Shown: in pieces, positions 26,484 to 34,302 of the stretch
Layout of the letters: the number at the start of each line of letters is the position of its first letter
Numbering within the stretch: the stretch's first letter is position 1
From: an uncultured Marinococcus sp.
GTDB lineage: Bacteria > Bacillota > Bacilli > Bacillales > Marinococcaceae
Reading direction: 5' to 3'
Assembly: GCF_947493875.1 (NCBI RefSeq)
Contig: NZ_CANLSU010000013.1
Span: 1-48,241, forward strand
Length of the DNA stretch: 48,241 nt
The notes under the pieces: model-generated
Told to the model about the DNA's origin: nothing
Database searches by the model: none
Seen by the model: only the letters and a program-made list of their open reading frames with translations
Made by a program: the position numbers and the translations under genes

Positions 26484-27853
26484 CAAGCTCCTCCTTTTTT
26501 CTTTTCTTCTTTAAAGATATCAATACGGTTCCAGCCGCCAAATATATAATAGCTGACCGCAATTACAGCGCTGATCACAAAGCTCGCTCCTATGCCGAGC
26601 GCAATCCCGTTTTCTCCTATTCTTTCGGAAAAGAACCAGGCAAGCGGAAAACGAAGCACCCAGAAAGAAATAATATTCAGGGCCAGCACCTGGATCATCG
26701 CCCCGGAGCTGCGCACAATACCATTCAGCACAAAATTTATTCCTAAAAATGGATAAAAGAAAGCGACAATCTGCAGATACGTTTTACCGTATTGAATGGT
26801 GGCCTCGTCATTTACAAACAGCCCCATCAAAAATTCTGCCAGTAAAAAGACAGCAGTGCTCATTGTGATCGATACGATGAGAATTAAAATTAGCGCATTT
26901 TTGGCAATTGAACTGATACGGTCCCACCGGTTCGCTCCTATGTTCTGTCCGGCCATACTTGTAATGGCAGAACCGAGCGTTGTTGCCGGAAGCATAATCA
27001 GACTGTCCAGCCGCTGGGCCGCTCCGTACCCGGAAAGCACCACAGATCCAAACGACGTTACTACCGTCATAATGGCAAGCTGCCCCCCGGAGATAGCCAT
27101 CATGGAGAGTCCAGCCGGCAGACCGAGCTTCATAATACGCTGAAATTCTGCTTTTTCAGGGATGCTTGGCACGGCAAACGGAAGCCCCTTTACAAGAATC
27201 ATATATACGACCCCGAATACAAACGCGCTTCCCTGAGAGATAACCGTCGCAATTGCTGCTCCCTGGATGCCCATATTAAAGCCTGAAATAAACAACGGAT
27301 CCAGAAAGATATTCAGCCCAACGGCTAGCATTATAAAGCGAAGCGGGGTTTTACTGTCGCCGACAGCACGCAGGACAGTACCTATAAAATTATAGCCAAA
27401 TAAAAAGACAATCCCGATAAAATTAATACGTAAGTATATGACTGCACTTTCCAGGATATCCTGCGGCGTGCCCATCCAAGTTAAGACGGTAGGCGCTGCA
27501 AAAAAACCTATCGCCCCAAGTACAATTGCAAGCGTTCCTAAAACAGAGACAAAAGCATTCAGGGAACGCTTCAGGCCCTCATCATCATCAGCCCCCACCC
27601 TCTGGGAGAGCACCGTTAACGTTGCGCTGTTGATGCCGATAATAAAAGACAGCACAGAAAACAGAATGGTGGAAGCCAGGGAAACTGCCCCCAGGGCCTC
27701 TGCCCCGATTAAATTACCAACCCATAAACTGTCTACAATTTGATAGGAGCTTTGAAGCAGGTTCCCAATAAAAATAGGAAAGGCGAATATCACCATTTTT
27801 TTCATGATACTGCCTTCCGTGAAATCTAACTGGTTACGTCCAGCGTTTGCCAT
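26483..27853 (-). CDS. MATE-family multidrug/cation efflux transporter
   Basis: 456 residues, about 12 membrane helices in two homologous halves. IFIGNLLQSSYQIVDSLWVGN (about residues 31-51) and VGLNIFLDPLFI are MATE signatures of the NorM/DinF class. Exports drugs or organic cations by Na+ or H+ antiport; substrate unknown. First of three overlapping genes (MATE, SE1561-like, phosphatase). Confidence 0.92.
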   Translation of the reverse strand: MANAGRNQLDFTEGSIMKKMVIFAFPIFIGNLLQSSYQIVDSLWVGNLIGAEALGAVSLASTILFSVLSFIIGINSATLTVLSQRVGADDDEGLKRSLNAFVSVLGTLAIVLGAIGFFAAPTVLTWMGTPQDILESAVIYLRINFIGIVFLFGYNFIGTVLRAVGDSKTPLRFIMLAVGLNIFLDPLFISGFNMGIQGAAIATVISQGSAFVFGVVYMILVKGLPFAVPSIPEKAEFQRIMKLGLPAGLSMMAISGGQLAIMTVVTSFGSVVLSGYGAAQRLDSLIMLPATTLGSAITSMAGQNIGANRWDRISSIAKNALILILIVSITMSTAVFLLAEFLMGLFVNDEATIQYGKTYLQIVAFFYPFLGINFVLNGIVRSSGAMIQVLALNIISFWVLRFPLAWFFSERIGENGIALGIGASFVISAVIAVSYYIFGGWNRIDIFKEEKKKGGA

Positions 27854-27892
27854 ACTTTTCTCTCCAATTCTCTTCCAAGACCTCCCGCACTG

Positions 27893-28279
27893 CTAGCTGG
27901 AAAGAAGTTCGAATGTTTCTGTAACCGCAATGCTGTCTTTTACTGACTGAACCATCGAACAGTTTTTCTTTGTCCACTCCATATTCTTTTCCATTTGAGC
28001 TTCTGTTACGTTTTCTGCTTTTACGATAAAGTGCAGATGAACAGCCGTTATTTTATTTGCCTGCTTTTCATCCCGCTTTACCTCTGCTTCTATTTGAATA
28101 TCATGCACTGTCTGGTGCCGTTTGTTCATGATTTTCCGGAGCACTCCCCCGCTGCATACGGCAATCGAAGAAGTCATCAGCTGAAAAGGGCGGAAGCCAT
28201 ACTCCTCCTCCCCCGACACAGACAGCTCTCCGTAGTCTGTTTTTGTTTGGAATCCTCCATCAGTCATCGAAAACTTCAT
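27893..28279 (-). CDS. OsmC-family peroxidase-like protein
   Basis: 128 residues from the preferred start. The two OsmC cysteines are present: C42 in IAVCSGG and C107 in KKNCSMVQSV; RPFQLM precedes the first helix. OsmC/Ohr proteins reduce organic hydroperoxides; assignment to OsmC rather than Ohr is tentative. The frame opens with a GTG at 28288, but GAGGTG lies 6 bases before the ATG at 28279. Confidence 0.85.
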   Translation of the reverse strand: MKFSMTDGGFQTKTDYGELSVSGEEEYGFRPFQLMTSSIAVCSGGVLRKIMNKRHQTVHDIQIEAEVKRDEKQANKITAVHLHFIVKAENVTEAQMEKNMEWTKKNCSMVQSVKDSIAVTETFELLSS

Positions 28280-28352
28280 CCTATTCACCTCTTCAATAGT
28301 ATCCTTCGTGTTGTATCTTATCTAAATATAAGCCTATCTCCAAACAAAAGGT

Positions 28353-28361
28353 ATTATATCA
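28353..28361 (-). promoter_or_regulatory. Extended -10 promoter of the OsmC gene
   Basis: TGATATAAT on the minus strand, an extended -10 with a perfect TATAAT, about 75 bases before the OsmC start. No good -35. Confidence 0.5.
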
Positions 28362-28415
28362 AAAACTCAGGGGTTATGTGCAGATACCCGGAAGCCTGAA
28401 GCTGTTTTATTCATG

Positions 28416-28445
28416 AAAAAAGCAGCTGCTATAATAGCAGCTGCT
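28416..28445 (-). terminator. Terminator of the eRF1-like gene
   Basis: AGCAGCTGCT / AGCAGCTGCT around ATTAT, followed by TTTTTC on the minus strand. Each arm is itself a palindrome, so the element could also form two small hairpins. Confidence 0.88.
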
Positions 28446-28458
28446 GCAGTCGTACTGT

Positions 28459-29259
28459 TTAGCGTACGTTTTCAGGATAAATTTCGTTTAAGATTTCATG
28501 TGTTGGCGTAGAGATCAAGTTTTTATTAATAACTTCTTTCACTCTTTCACCCATATTATCTTCGAGATCCTTGGCATACTCTTTATCGCCGATAATATAT
28601 GCTGTATCCAGACCGCGGTTTTTCATCTGTTTGTTGATGACAGGCGCCAAACTCTTGTACCAACGGTGGCGGTTTTCTTCAAAGCGCTTTTGGACTTTAT
28701 CCACCTGGGTCGACCCTGCTGCAGTACGGTCAGCCGATGCTGTGCCCTTGTACTCCTGCCAGTCTTCCTTGTCCACATCCCAGTGGAACTGCATTTCTTC
28801 GCGGACTACGCCCATGGAAGTATCGATCAGATAAACATCCTGTTTGTTTGTAAGAAGAATTGCCGTTGGCGGGAATGTTTTCTCGAGCTTTTCGAGCTGC
28901 TCAGTCTGTGGTGTTGGCTCCCACATAACTTCTGTTTCCACCGGCACCTGGAAAATGTCCGATTCCCAGGTCGAGCCGTCACCGGAAGCGAAAATGATAA
29001 TGCTTTTCTGCAATTCATCGCGGTGATCTTCAATGTATTTTTCAATGTCATCGGTGATTTTTTTGATCGCGTTTTTTTCATCTTTCGTTTCGCTTTTATC
29101 TGCATACTGCTTCAAGCCGTTGACAGCCTTCTTGTACTTAATTTTCCACTCTTCGCTCGGCTGTCCGCCTTCACCAATATCTGTGTTCAGATAAAAGGAG
29201 ACAAAACCATATTCATCCTCTTTATTTTTCAGCTTTTTCAAATTGTTCGTGATTCCCAT
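28459..29259 (-). CDS. eRF1-like (VLRF1/baeRF-type) protein, uncharacterised
   Basis: 266 residues, soluble, rich in Lys/Glu. The layout of a KSIIIFASGDG strand-turn, a PVETEVMWEPTPQTEQLE linker, ILLTNKQDVYLIDTSMG and a C-terminal DTAYIIGDKEYAKDLE segment resembles bacterial homologues of the eRF1/Vms1-like peptidyl-tRNA hydrolases (VLRF1 family). No GGQ motif is seen, so release activity is not implied by the sequence. Assignment from memory of the family pattern. AAAGGGG 9 bases before the ATG; own terminator. Confidence 0.6.
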   Translation of the reverse strand: MGITNNLKKLKNKEDEYGFVSFYLNTDIGEGGQPSEEWKIKYKKAVNGLKQYADKSETKDEKNAIKKITDDIEKYIEDHRDELQKSIIIFASGDGSTWESDIFQVPVETEVMWEPTPQTEQLEKLEKTFPPTAILLTNKQDVYLIDTSMGVVREEMQFHWDVDKEDWQEYKGTASADRTAAGSTQVDKVQKRFEENRHRWYKSLAPVINKQMKNRGLDTAYIIGDKEYAKDLEDNMGERVKEVINKNLISTPTHEILNEIYPENVR

Positions 29260-29373
29260 TGTCTGTTGCCCCTTTCCGTGACTGTGTTAACTATTCTATT
29301 ATCATTCTACAGTGTGTATTTCCTTCGAAAAGGAACGATAAACGTCAAATGCAGTAATATTTGCAAACCAATT

Positions 29374-29403
29374 AAAAAAGCAGGCTCAAATGAATGAACC
29401 TGC
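29374..29403 (-). terminator. Terminator of the YtxH-like gene
   Basis: GCAGG.TCA / TGA.CCTGC stem with TTTTTT tail on the minus strand, 7 bases beyond the stop. Confidence 0.75.
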
Positions 29404-29409
29404 CATTTT

Positions 29410-29838
29410 TTATGAAGAGGACTGGGTGTTTTCAACACTCTGCAGCTGGCCTGAACCGCTGTTTGAAGAACTGCCTTCAATAGCCGTGCTTTCTTCCTTT
29501 AATTCTTTTAATTCGCCGGTCGTTTCAAGCGTCGTCGTTTTTGCTTTCATCAGTGTTTCTTTCAGGCTGTTCACCCGGTTCACAATCTCCTGGATGTCTG
29601 TGCTTGCCGACTGAAGCAGCTCAGAATAATAATTTGAGGTTTCTCTTAATGTGGAAATAATCGATTCCCTGTTCTCTGAAAGAAATTGCGATGTGCTGTT
29701 CAATGTAGAAGCTGTTTGTTTCGTTCCTCCTACAATAGGAGAACGGGTTTTACGTGTGCTGAGTAAGACAATAACGGAGACGACGCCTCCAAGAATTAAA
29801 CCGATTTTGAGTGCTGTGTTTCCATTTTCCTCTGTCAT
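29410..29838 (-). CDS. YtxH-like single-span membrane protein
   Basis: 142 residues. One N-terminal membrane helix (about 10-28, LKIGLILGGVVSVIVLL), then a long amphipathic helical region with coiled-coil character (about 45-110) and a low-complexity Ser/Gly/Glu tail. The layout matches YtxH-type stress proteins of Bacilli, but the family match is by architecture only. ATG at 29838 follows AAAGGATGG by 6 bases; a GTG one codon earlier is possible. Confidence 0.6.
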   Translation of the reverse strand: MTEENGNTALKIGLILGGVVSVIVLLSTRKTRSPIVGGTKQTASTLNSTSQFLSENRESIISTLRETSNYYSELLQSASTDIQEIVNRVNSLKETLMKAKTTTLETTGELKELKEESTAIEGSSSNSGSGQLQSVENTQSSS

Positions 29839-29980
29839 CACTATCCATCCTTTCGACTCTGCATATATTATTACCTATACCACATTTTACATGAATTTAT
29901 TCTTTTTTACTTTATCTTATCAAAAAAAATCTACCTGCCGGAAAAGTGTCGTGCTTTTTATCACATTTTGATAATTTTAT

Positions 29981-30008
29981 GGTTTGTCAAATGAGTAATA
30001 TAGGGTAA
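29981..30008 (+). promoter_or_regulatory. Sigma-B-type promoter before the FbpB-like gene
   Basis: GGTTTGT (29981-29987), 15-base spacer, GGGTAA (30003-30008). Consensus for sigma-B is about RGGWTTRA-N14-GGGTAW. A TATAAT at 30027-30032 without a -35 is an alternative. Confidence 0.5.
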
Positions 30009-30054
30009 ACTAATTGTCAGCAGCCGTATAATCGAAAGAAAGGAAGATGTCCGC

Positions 30055-30216
30055 ATGAGAAAACCACAGAGACTTTCATTTGAAGACTTAATGGAAGCAA
30101 ATAAAAATGAGCTTAAAGGCAACAAGCAGGCACTTGACTCAATCGACCGCAGACTTGATGAAAAAAAATCCAAAGAAGTATATGTCCGCCAGGGCACAAA
30201 AAAACGAGCCAATTAA
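30055..30216 (+). CDS. FbpB-like small basic protein
   Basis: 53 residues, strongly basic. MRKPQRLSFEDLMEANKNEL, followed by a KQALDSIDRRLDEKK helix, fits the FbpB family of small basic proteins, which in B. subtilis cooperate with the small RNA FsrA in the iron-sparing response. Start follows AAAGGAAG by about 9 bases. I find no convincing Fur box; instead a sigma-B-type promoter lies upstream. Family assignment is from memory of the pattern. Confidence 0.65.
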   Translation: MRKPQRLSFEDLMEANKNELKGNKQALDSIDRRLDEKKSKEVYVRQGTKKRAN

Positions 30217-30227
30217 TATCGCTGCAG

Positions 30228-30261
30228 GGATGGCAGCTGTCCGGAGATTTCCATGCCATCC
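30228..30261 (+). terminator. Possible terminator of the FbpB-like gene
   Basis: GGATGGCA / TGCCATCC with an 18-base loop, followed by TTATAT. Weak T-run, so uncertain. Confidence 0.4.
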
Positions 30262-30330
30262 TTATATATTCCAGCTTTTATTTTTTGAATTTTTTGTCAA
30301 ATAGCATTCGCACAATACCTTTCTATAATA

Positions 30331-30358
30331 AAAAACCGCCTTTCGGCGGCTTTTTTTA
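30331..30358. terminator. Terminator of the ferritin-like gene (bidirectional)
   Basis: AAAAACCGCC / GGCGG with TTTC loop and T-runs on both strands, 8 bases past the ferritin-like stop. Confidence 0.88.
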
Positions 30359-30365
30359 CTGTATT

Positions 30366-30815
30366 TTACAGATCGGAACCTTCGAGAATGCGTTCAATTT
30401 CTTCTTTATGACCGGTCTCATCAGAAATGAGGTCTTCAAGTTTGTTTTGAAGCTCGATCATGTTCAGCTCTTCTGCCTGCTGGGCGCGTTTAGTGTAGCG
30501 CTCAATTGTGTCTGCTTCAGCATCACGGGCAGCTTCAAGCATTTCGCGAACCTGGAACGTCTGTTTAATATCAGCGGGTTTTGTAGTCGGCGTGCCACCG
30601 AGCGTACGAATTTTAGAAGCCAGGTATTGAGCGTGACCCTGCTCATCACCGATTTCGTCTTCAAACAATGGTCTGAGCATTGGAGTATGAATGCCGGAAA
30701 CCACTGCTGCATAGTTTGTATACATGATAGCTGCTGCGTATTCGTGTGCTAAGTCGACGTTGAGGCCGTCGATTAGTTCCTGTACTTTAGGATCGTTTTC
30801 TCTTACGCGTTCCAT
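30366..30815 (-). CDS. Ferritin-like di-iron domain protein (bacterioferritin-like)
   Basis: 149-residue four-helix bundle with a complete di-iron site: E25, E58 with H61 (EQGH), E100, E133 with H136 (ETGH). The two E-X2-H motifs are those of bacterioferritin/rubrerythrin-type proteins. No haem Met or rubredoxin domain is evident. Likely role: iron storage or peroxide detoxification. AGGAGG 9 bases before the ATG. Upstream lie both a sigma-B-type and a TATAAT-type promoter. Confidence 0.88.
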   Translation of the reverse strand: MERVRENDPKVQELIDGLNVDLAHEYAAAIMYTNYAAVVSGIHTPMLRPLFEDEIGDEQGHAQYLASKIRTLGGTPTTKPADIKQTFQVREMLEAARDAEADTIERYTKRAQQAEELNMIELQNKLEDLISDETGHKEEIERILEGSDL

Positions 30816-30879
30816 GAATAAATTCCTCCTGTCGTCTGTTTAATGCAATTGATGTTTTCTCATAGCTGTAGCCTTCCAA

Positions 30880-30914
30880 ATTATATTTTACCCTTTTTCA
30901 GGCTGAAAAAACCT
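30880..30914 (-). promoter_or_regulatory. Overlapping sigma-B-type and sigma-A-type promoter elements, ferritin-like gene
   Basis: On the minus strand AGGTTTTT (30907-30914), 13-base spacer, GGGTAA (30888-30893) matches the sigma-B consensus well. A TATAAT (30880-30885) just downstream may serve sigma-A. About 65 bases before the ATG. Confidence 0.55.
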
Positions 30915-30919
30915 CTTTT

Positions 30920-31363
30920 TTATTTGAAGAGATACAGATATTCGCTGTAACCCTGCTCTTCAAGCTCATTAACCGGGATAAATTTGAGGGCGGCTGAATT
31001 GATGCAATACCGCAAGCCAGTTGGTTCAGGACCATCCGGAAATACGTGTCCAAGGTGAGAATCTGCTTCGTCGCTGCGTACTTCCGTTCTTCTCATCCCT
31101 AACGAGTCATCAAAGTTTTCTTTAACCTCGCTTTCCTTTAAAGGCATAGTAAAGCTTGGCCATCCGCAGTTGGAATCAAATTTATCCTTCGAACTGAACA
31201 AAGGCTCTCCAGAGACCACGTCTACATACAGGCCTTCCTCTTTATGATTCCAGTATTCATTTTCAAACGGACGCTCAGTGGCGTCATTTTGAGTTACTTC
31301 ATACTGCATCGGGGTTAAACGCTGCTTCAGTTCTTCTGTACTGTATTTTTTATTGGTGCTCAT
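30920..31363 (-). CDS. msrB: Peptide methionine (R)-S-oxide reductase MsrB
   Basis: Repairs methionine-R-sulfoxide in proteins. 147 residues; catalytic C120 ([11 protein letters not shown]) and resolving-type C66 (SNCGWPSF), with DSHLGHVF between them. The zinc CxxC pairs of many MsrBs are absent, as in B. subtilis MsrB. Chosen ATG at 31363 lies 8 bases after GGAG, inside the msrA 3' end (14-base overlap); a GTG at 31372 is less likely. Confidence 0.94.
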   Translation of the reverse strand: MSTNKKYSTEELKQRLTPMQYEVTQNDATERPFENEYWNHKEEGLYVDVVSGEPLFSSKDKFDSNCGWPSFTMPLKESEVKENFDDSLGMRRTEVRSDEADSHLGHVFPDGPEPTGLRYCINSAALKFIPVNELEEQGYSEYLYLFK

Positions 31364-31901
31364 TCTGCTCACTCCAGTAATTGTTTATAAATCCTTCGCG
31401 GCCGGAGCCCTTCCGGTACATCATATAATGAAAACGATTTTTGTGGTGATAATCCTGATGATATTCCTCAGCGGGATAAAACACTCCGGCTTCCCTGATT
31501 CTCGTTACCACAGGTTTTTTAAACGGACCATTTTCATCAAGCTCCTGCTTTGAGGCTTCTGCCAGCCGGTGCTGCTCTTCATCGTGATAAAAAATGTTCG
31601 TCGTGTATGATTCCCCGCGGTCATTAAACTGACCACCCGGATCTGTAGGGTCAATCTGGCGCCAAAATATTTCAAGCAGCCGTTCATACGATACCACCGA
31701 TGGGTCATATTTCATCTGGATAGCTTCTACGTGACCGGTAGTTTCTGAACACACTTCCCGGTACGTAGGGTTTTCTGTATGCCCGCCGGTATATCCCGAC
31801 ATAATGTCGTAGACGCCTTCTTCCTGCTCAAATGGGCCTACCATACACCAGAAACATCCTCCGGCAAAGGTGGCAAGCTTCGTGTTTTGTTCTTCTGCCA
31901 T
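31350..31901 (-). CDS. msrA: Peptide methionine (S)-S-oxide reductase MsrA
   Basis: Repairs methionine-S-sulfoxide. 183 residues; active site [13 protein letters not shown] with catalytic C16 and C19, [13 protein letters not shown] and GHVEAIQ. ATG at 31901 follows GGGGTG by 6 bases; a GTG three codons earlier has no good site. First gene of msrA-msrB, the same pair as in B. subtilis. Confidence 0.95.
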   Translation of the reverse strand: MAEEQNTKLATFAGGCFWCMVGPFEQEEGVYDIMSGYTGGHTENPTYREVCSETTGHVEAIQMKYDPSVVSYERLLEIFWRQIDPTDPGGQFNDRGESYTTNIFYHDEEQHRLAEASKQELDENGPFKKPVVTRIREAGVFYPAEEYHQDYHHKNRFHYMMYRKGSGREGFINNYWSEQNEHQ

Positions 31902-31932
31902 GTTATTCACCCCAATCTCTCATGTAATGCCA

Positions 31933-31941
31933 ATTATAACA
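31933..31941 (-). promoter_or_regulatory. Extended -10 promoter of msrA-msrB
   Basis: TGTTATAAT on the minus strand, 31 bases before the msrA ATG. No clear -35. Confidence 0.5.
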
Positions 31942-32010
31942 TTTCTTCATGTGATTTCCTGTTTATGTGCTCACCCTGAATCTTCTTCTGGTAATCTCAT
32001 TCAATAAGAA

Positions 32011-32036
32011 AAGGCCAGCTTTCCAGCCGGCCTTTC
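32011..32036 (-). terminator. yfkM terminator
   Basis: AAAGGCC-GCT / AGC-GGCCTTT stem, then TTCTTATT on the minus strand. Confidence 0.8.
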
Positions 32037-32043
32037 GCTCTTA

Positions 32044-32553
32044 TTATGCTAGTTGTTTCAGAGATTCGCGGTTAAATGCCGGGATATCGTCAGGCTCACG
32101 GCTTGTAACCAGGTTGTTGCATACGACTACTTCTTCATCATGAAGATTTGCCTTCGCGTATTCCATGTCTGTCTGGATGGATTTAAATCCTGTCGCGTTA
32201 CGACCTTCCAGCGCTTTGGCTGTAATAAGCAGCTGTGGACCGTGGCAGATCGCAAATACCGGCTTATCATGATCCATAAAGTACTTGGCAAAATCTACGA
32301 AACGCTGATCGCCGCGAAGCTGATCCGGAGAAAATCCTCCTGGAATAAGGAGAGCATCAAAATCTTCCGGCTTCACATCTGCAATAGAAGCGTCAACGGT
32401 TACCTTCGCTTCTCCCTGTTTACCGGTGATTGTTTTGCCTTTTTCATTTTCGATTACGGTAAGCTCATGACCTTCTTTTTCGAATGCTTCTTTCGGATCT
32501 GTGAATTCCACATCTTCAAAAAGATCTGTAAGGACTACTGCTATTTTACTCAT
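32044..32553 (-). CDS. yfkM: DJ-1/PfpI-family general stress protein YfkM
   Basis: 169 residues. Nucleophile C103 in AICHGPQLL with E14 (FEDVE) and H104 forms the PfpI active site; PGGFSPDQLR and FNRESL match B. subtilis YfkM (general stress protein 18). Family members act as glyoxalase/deglycase-like or proteinase-like stress enzymes; the activity is not settled. Two adjacent ATGs; the second has better spacing from AGGTG. Preceded by a strong sigma-B-type promoter, as expected for this gene. Confidence 0.9.
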   Translation of the reverse strand: MSKIAVVLTDLFEDVEFTDPKEAFEKEGHELTVIENEKGKTITGKQGEAKVTVDASIADVKPEDFDALLIPGGFSPDQLRGDQRFVDFAKYFMDHDKPVFAICHGPQLLITAKALEGRNATGFKSIQTDMEYAKANLHDEEVVVCNNLVTSREPDDIPAFNRESLKQLA

Positions 32554-32599
32554 CATATATCACCTTTCCTGGATATAATCTTTGATCACACAGATAAGT

Positions 32600-32628
32600 T
32601 TACCCAAGTCGCGGCTCATTCTAAACCT
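32600..32628 (-). promoter_or_regulatory. Sigma-B-type promoter of yfkM
   Basis: AGGTTTAG (32621-32628), 15-base spacer, GGGTAA (32600-32605) on the minus strand: 7 of 8 and 5 of 6 matches to consensus. The -35 overlaps the stop codon of the LLM gene. B. subtilis yfkM is sigma-B controlled. Confidence 0.7.
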
Positions 32629-33637
32629 GGCGGCTGTTTATTTTAAACCGGTCGGCAATCCTTTGCATCGAAGCGGCCTTTTCTTCAAATGAAGGGGTAA
32701 AGCCCACAGTCATAATTTCTTCAGCGCCATAAGCTTTTTCAAGCCATTTGAGCTTGTCTTCCACCTGGTCTATCGTTCCAATCGCGTTATGGTACCGGCT
32801 CTTTTGAAACATGTCTTTTTCTTCGTCCATATACGTAACGTCCTTGATCATTTCATACGATGGTACACCGAGCAGACCGAGACCCTTAGCGGTTACTGAT
32901 GAGACGTAATCCCCCACAGCCTTCCATTCCTCTGCCTGCTGTTCGGACTCTGCCGCAATGGCCGAGACCGCCAGCATAAAATAGGGAGCCTGACAGATGC
33001 CAGACGGCTGGAAATGCTCATGATAATAATCAGCTGCCTGAAAGCCTTCATCCGGATTAATAAAGTGGGCAAAGCAGAACGGCAGTCCGTTTTCTGCTGC
33101 TGTTTTAGCGCTGTCCCGGCTTGAGCCGAGAATCCAGACTTCCGGCTTCACCTGTGCCCGTGGCGTCACCGGAGCGTGATCGTACAGCCCTTCGTATTTA
33201 TTTCCTTCCGGGGACAAAAAAGTAAGCAGCTCTTTCAGCTGTCCGGGATACCTGGCTGCATTTCTTGATCCACCTTCATGTAAGGCCCGGGTCACGTTCG
33301 GCATCGCTCCCGGCGCCCGGCCGAGACCCAGATCAATGCGGCCCTTGTAAAGCGAAGCCAGCACCTCAAATACTTCAGCTACCTTAAACGCGCTGTAATG
33401 CGGAAGCAGTACCGCACCGGACCCAACTTTTATACGCGTCGTGCATGCAGCCAGATGGGCAATTAATACTTCCGGGGCACTCCCGGCTATATGCTTTGTG
33501 CCGTGATGCTCAGAGACCCAGAATCGGTGGTATCCGAGTTCTTCAGCAATCCGGGCATATTCCCCGGTCCAGGCGAATGTGTTTTCCGGTGTTTCTCCAT
33601 AGGGCATGATGGATTGATCGAGTATGCTCAGTTTCAT
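32621..33637 (-). CDS. LLM-class flavin-dependent oxidoreductase
   Basis: 338-residue bacterial luciferase-like TIM-barrel. N-terminal MKLSILDQSIM, WVSEHHGTKHIAGSAPEV and the GRIDLGLGRAPG strand-loop are typical of the group related to alkanal monooxygenase subunits (MsnO8/YhbW-like). Probably reduces or oxidises using FMNH2; substrate unknown. AAGGGG lies 4 bases before the ATG. Follows RNase HI by 16 bases. Confidence 0.87.
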   Translation of the reverse strand: MKLSILDQSIMPYGETPENTFAWTGEYARIAEELGYHRFWVSEHHGTKHIAGSAPEVLIAHLAACTTRIKVGSGAVLLPHYSAFKVAEVFEVLASLYKGRIDLGLGRAPGAMPNVTRALHEGGSRNAARYPGQLKELLTFLSPEGNKYEGLYDHAPVTPRAQVKPEVWILGSSRDSAKTAAENGLPFCFAHFINPDEGFQAADYYHEHFQPSGICQAPYFMLAVSAIAAESEQQAEEWKAVGDYVSSVTAKGLGLLGVPSYEMIKDVTYMDEEKDMFQKSRYHNAIGTIDQVEDKLKWLEKAYGAEEIMTVGFTPSFEEKAASMQRIADRFKINSRQV

Positions 33638-33653
33638 GATTCCCCTTCTTTCT

Positions 33654-34244
33654 TTACTTACGCTGATAATCCGCTTTAATTTCTCCCCAGTTATTTGTAT
33701 CCCATTTATAAATCGGGTTTTCCCACGTATGCTCCTTCAGCCAGCTTTCTGCCCGACGGATATCTTCCCAGATTTCCCGGCTGTCCGCATCTCTTACTAG
33801 CGTCGAATTCGCTTTTTTCCTTTCGACCCAGCCGATGGCTGTCGCTGAATCCGAATACACAGGCATGGCACTTTTTTGTTCCTTCAAATATTGGAGAGCA
33901 TGTACTATTCCAAGAAATTCAGCCATATTGTTTGTGCCTTTCTTAAATCCGGGATGGGCGAATACCACTTCTTCTGTTTTCGTGTAGACGCCCCGGTATT
34001 CTACCGGTCCCGGATTACCGTGGGATCCGGCGTCTACGGAAATACTCTCGGTTATGTAACTGCCGTTTTCAGTTTCAGATTTTGCTGCGAAGTTGTTAAA
34101 AGCCGCCTCCGCTTCCTCATACGAAGGAAATGACTTAAATTTCGCTCCCTTGAAGCCCTTTACCTGCTTTTCGCATTCAGCCCAGGTACTGTAAATGCCC
34201 GGTTTTTTTCCTTTCCATACTACATACCATTTCTTTTTCGCCAT
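33654..34244 (-). CDS. rnhA: Ribonuclease HI with N-terminal hybrid-binding domain
   Basis: 196 residues, the same length as the crystallised Bacillus halodurans RNase HI and with its metal ligands at identical numbers: D71, E109, D132, E188, D192. The N-terminal 1-50 region (YVVWKGKKPGIY, AKFKSFPSYEEAEAAF) is the RNA/DNA-hybrid-binding (viroplasmin-like) domain. The frame opens at 34364, but the chosen ATG at 34244 is preceded by GGGAG and begins the conserved MAKKK sequence. Cleaves RNA in RNA/DNA hybrids. Confidence 0.96.
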   Translation of the reverse strand: MAKKKWYVVWKGKKPGIYSTWAECEKQVKGFKGAKFKSFPSYEEAEAAFNNFAAKSETENGSYITESISVDAGSHGNPGPVEYRGVYTKTEEVVFAHPGFKKGTNNMAEFLGIVHALQYLKEQKSAMPVYSDSATAIGWVERKKANSTLVRDADSREIWEDIRRAESWLKEHTWENPIYKWDTNNWGEIKADYQRK

Positions 34245-34302
34245 TTGTCTCTCTCCCTGCGGAAAAAAGAACGCCTCCCACTCAGCAGAGACGTCCATTT
34301 CC

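Noticed and set aside
28498-29397. 299-codon plus-strand frame with many hydrophobic residues
   Set aside because: It is antisense to the eRF1-like gene. Its Phe/Cys/His-rich composition is what the complement of a Lys/Glu-rich gene gives, and it has no ribosome site.
29955-29980. Fur box before the FbpB-like gene
   Set aside because: TTATCA-N5-TGATAA is an inverted repeat with the half-sites facing the wrong way, and agreement with TGATAATNATTATCA is poor.
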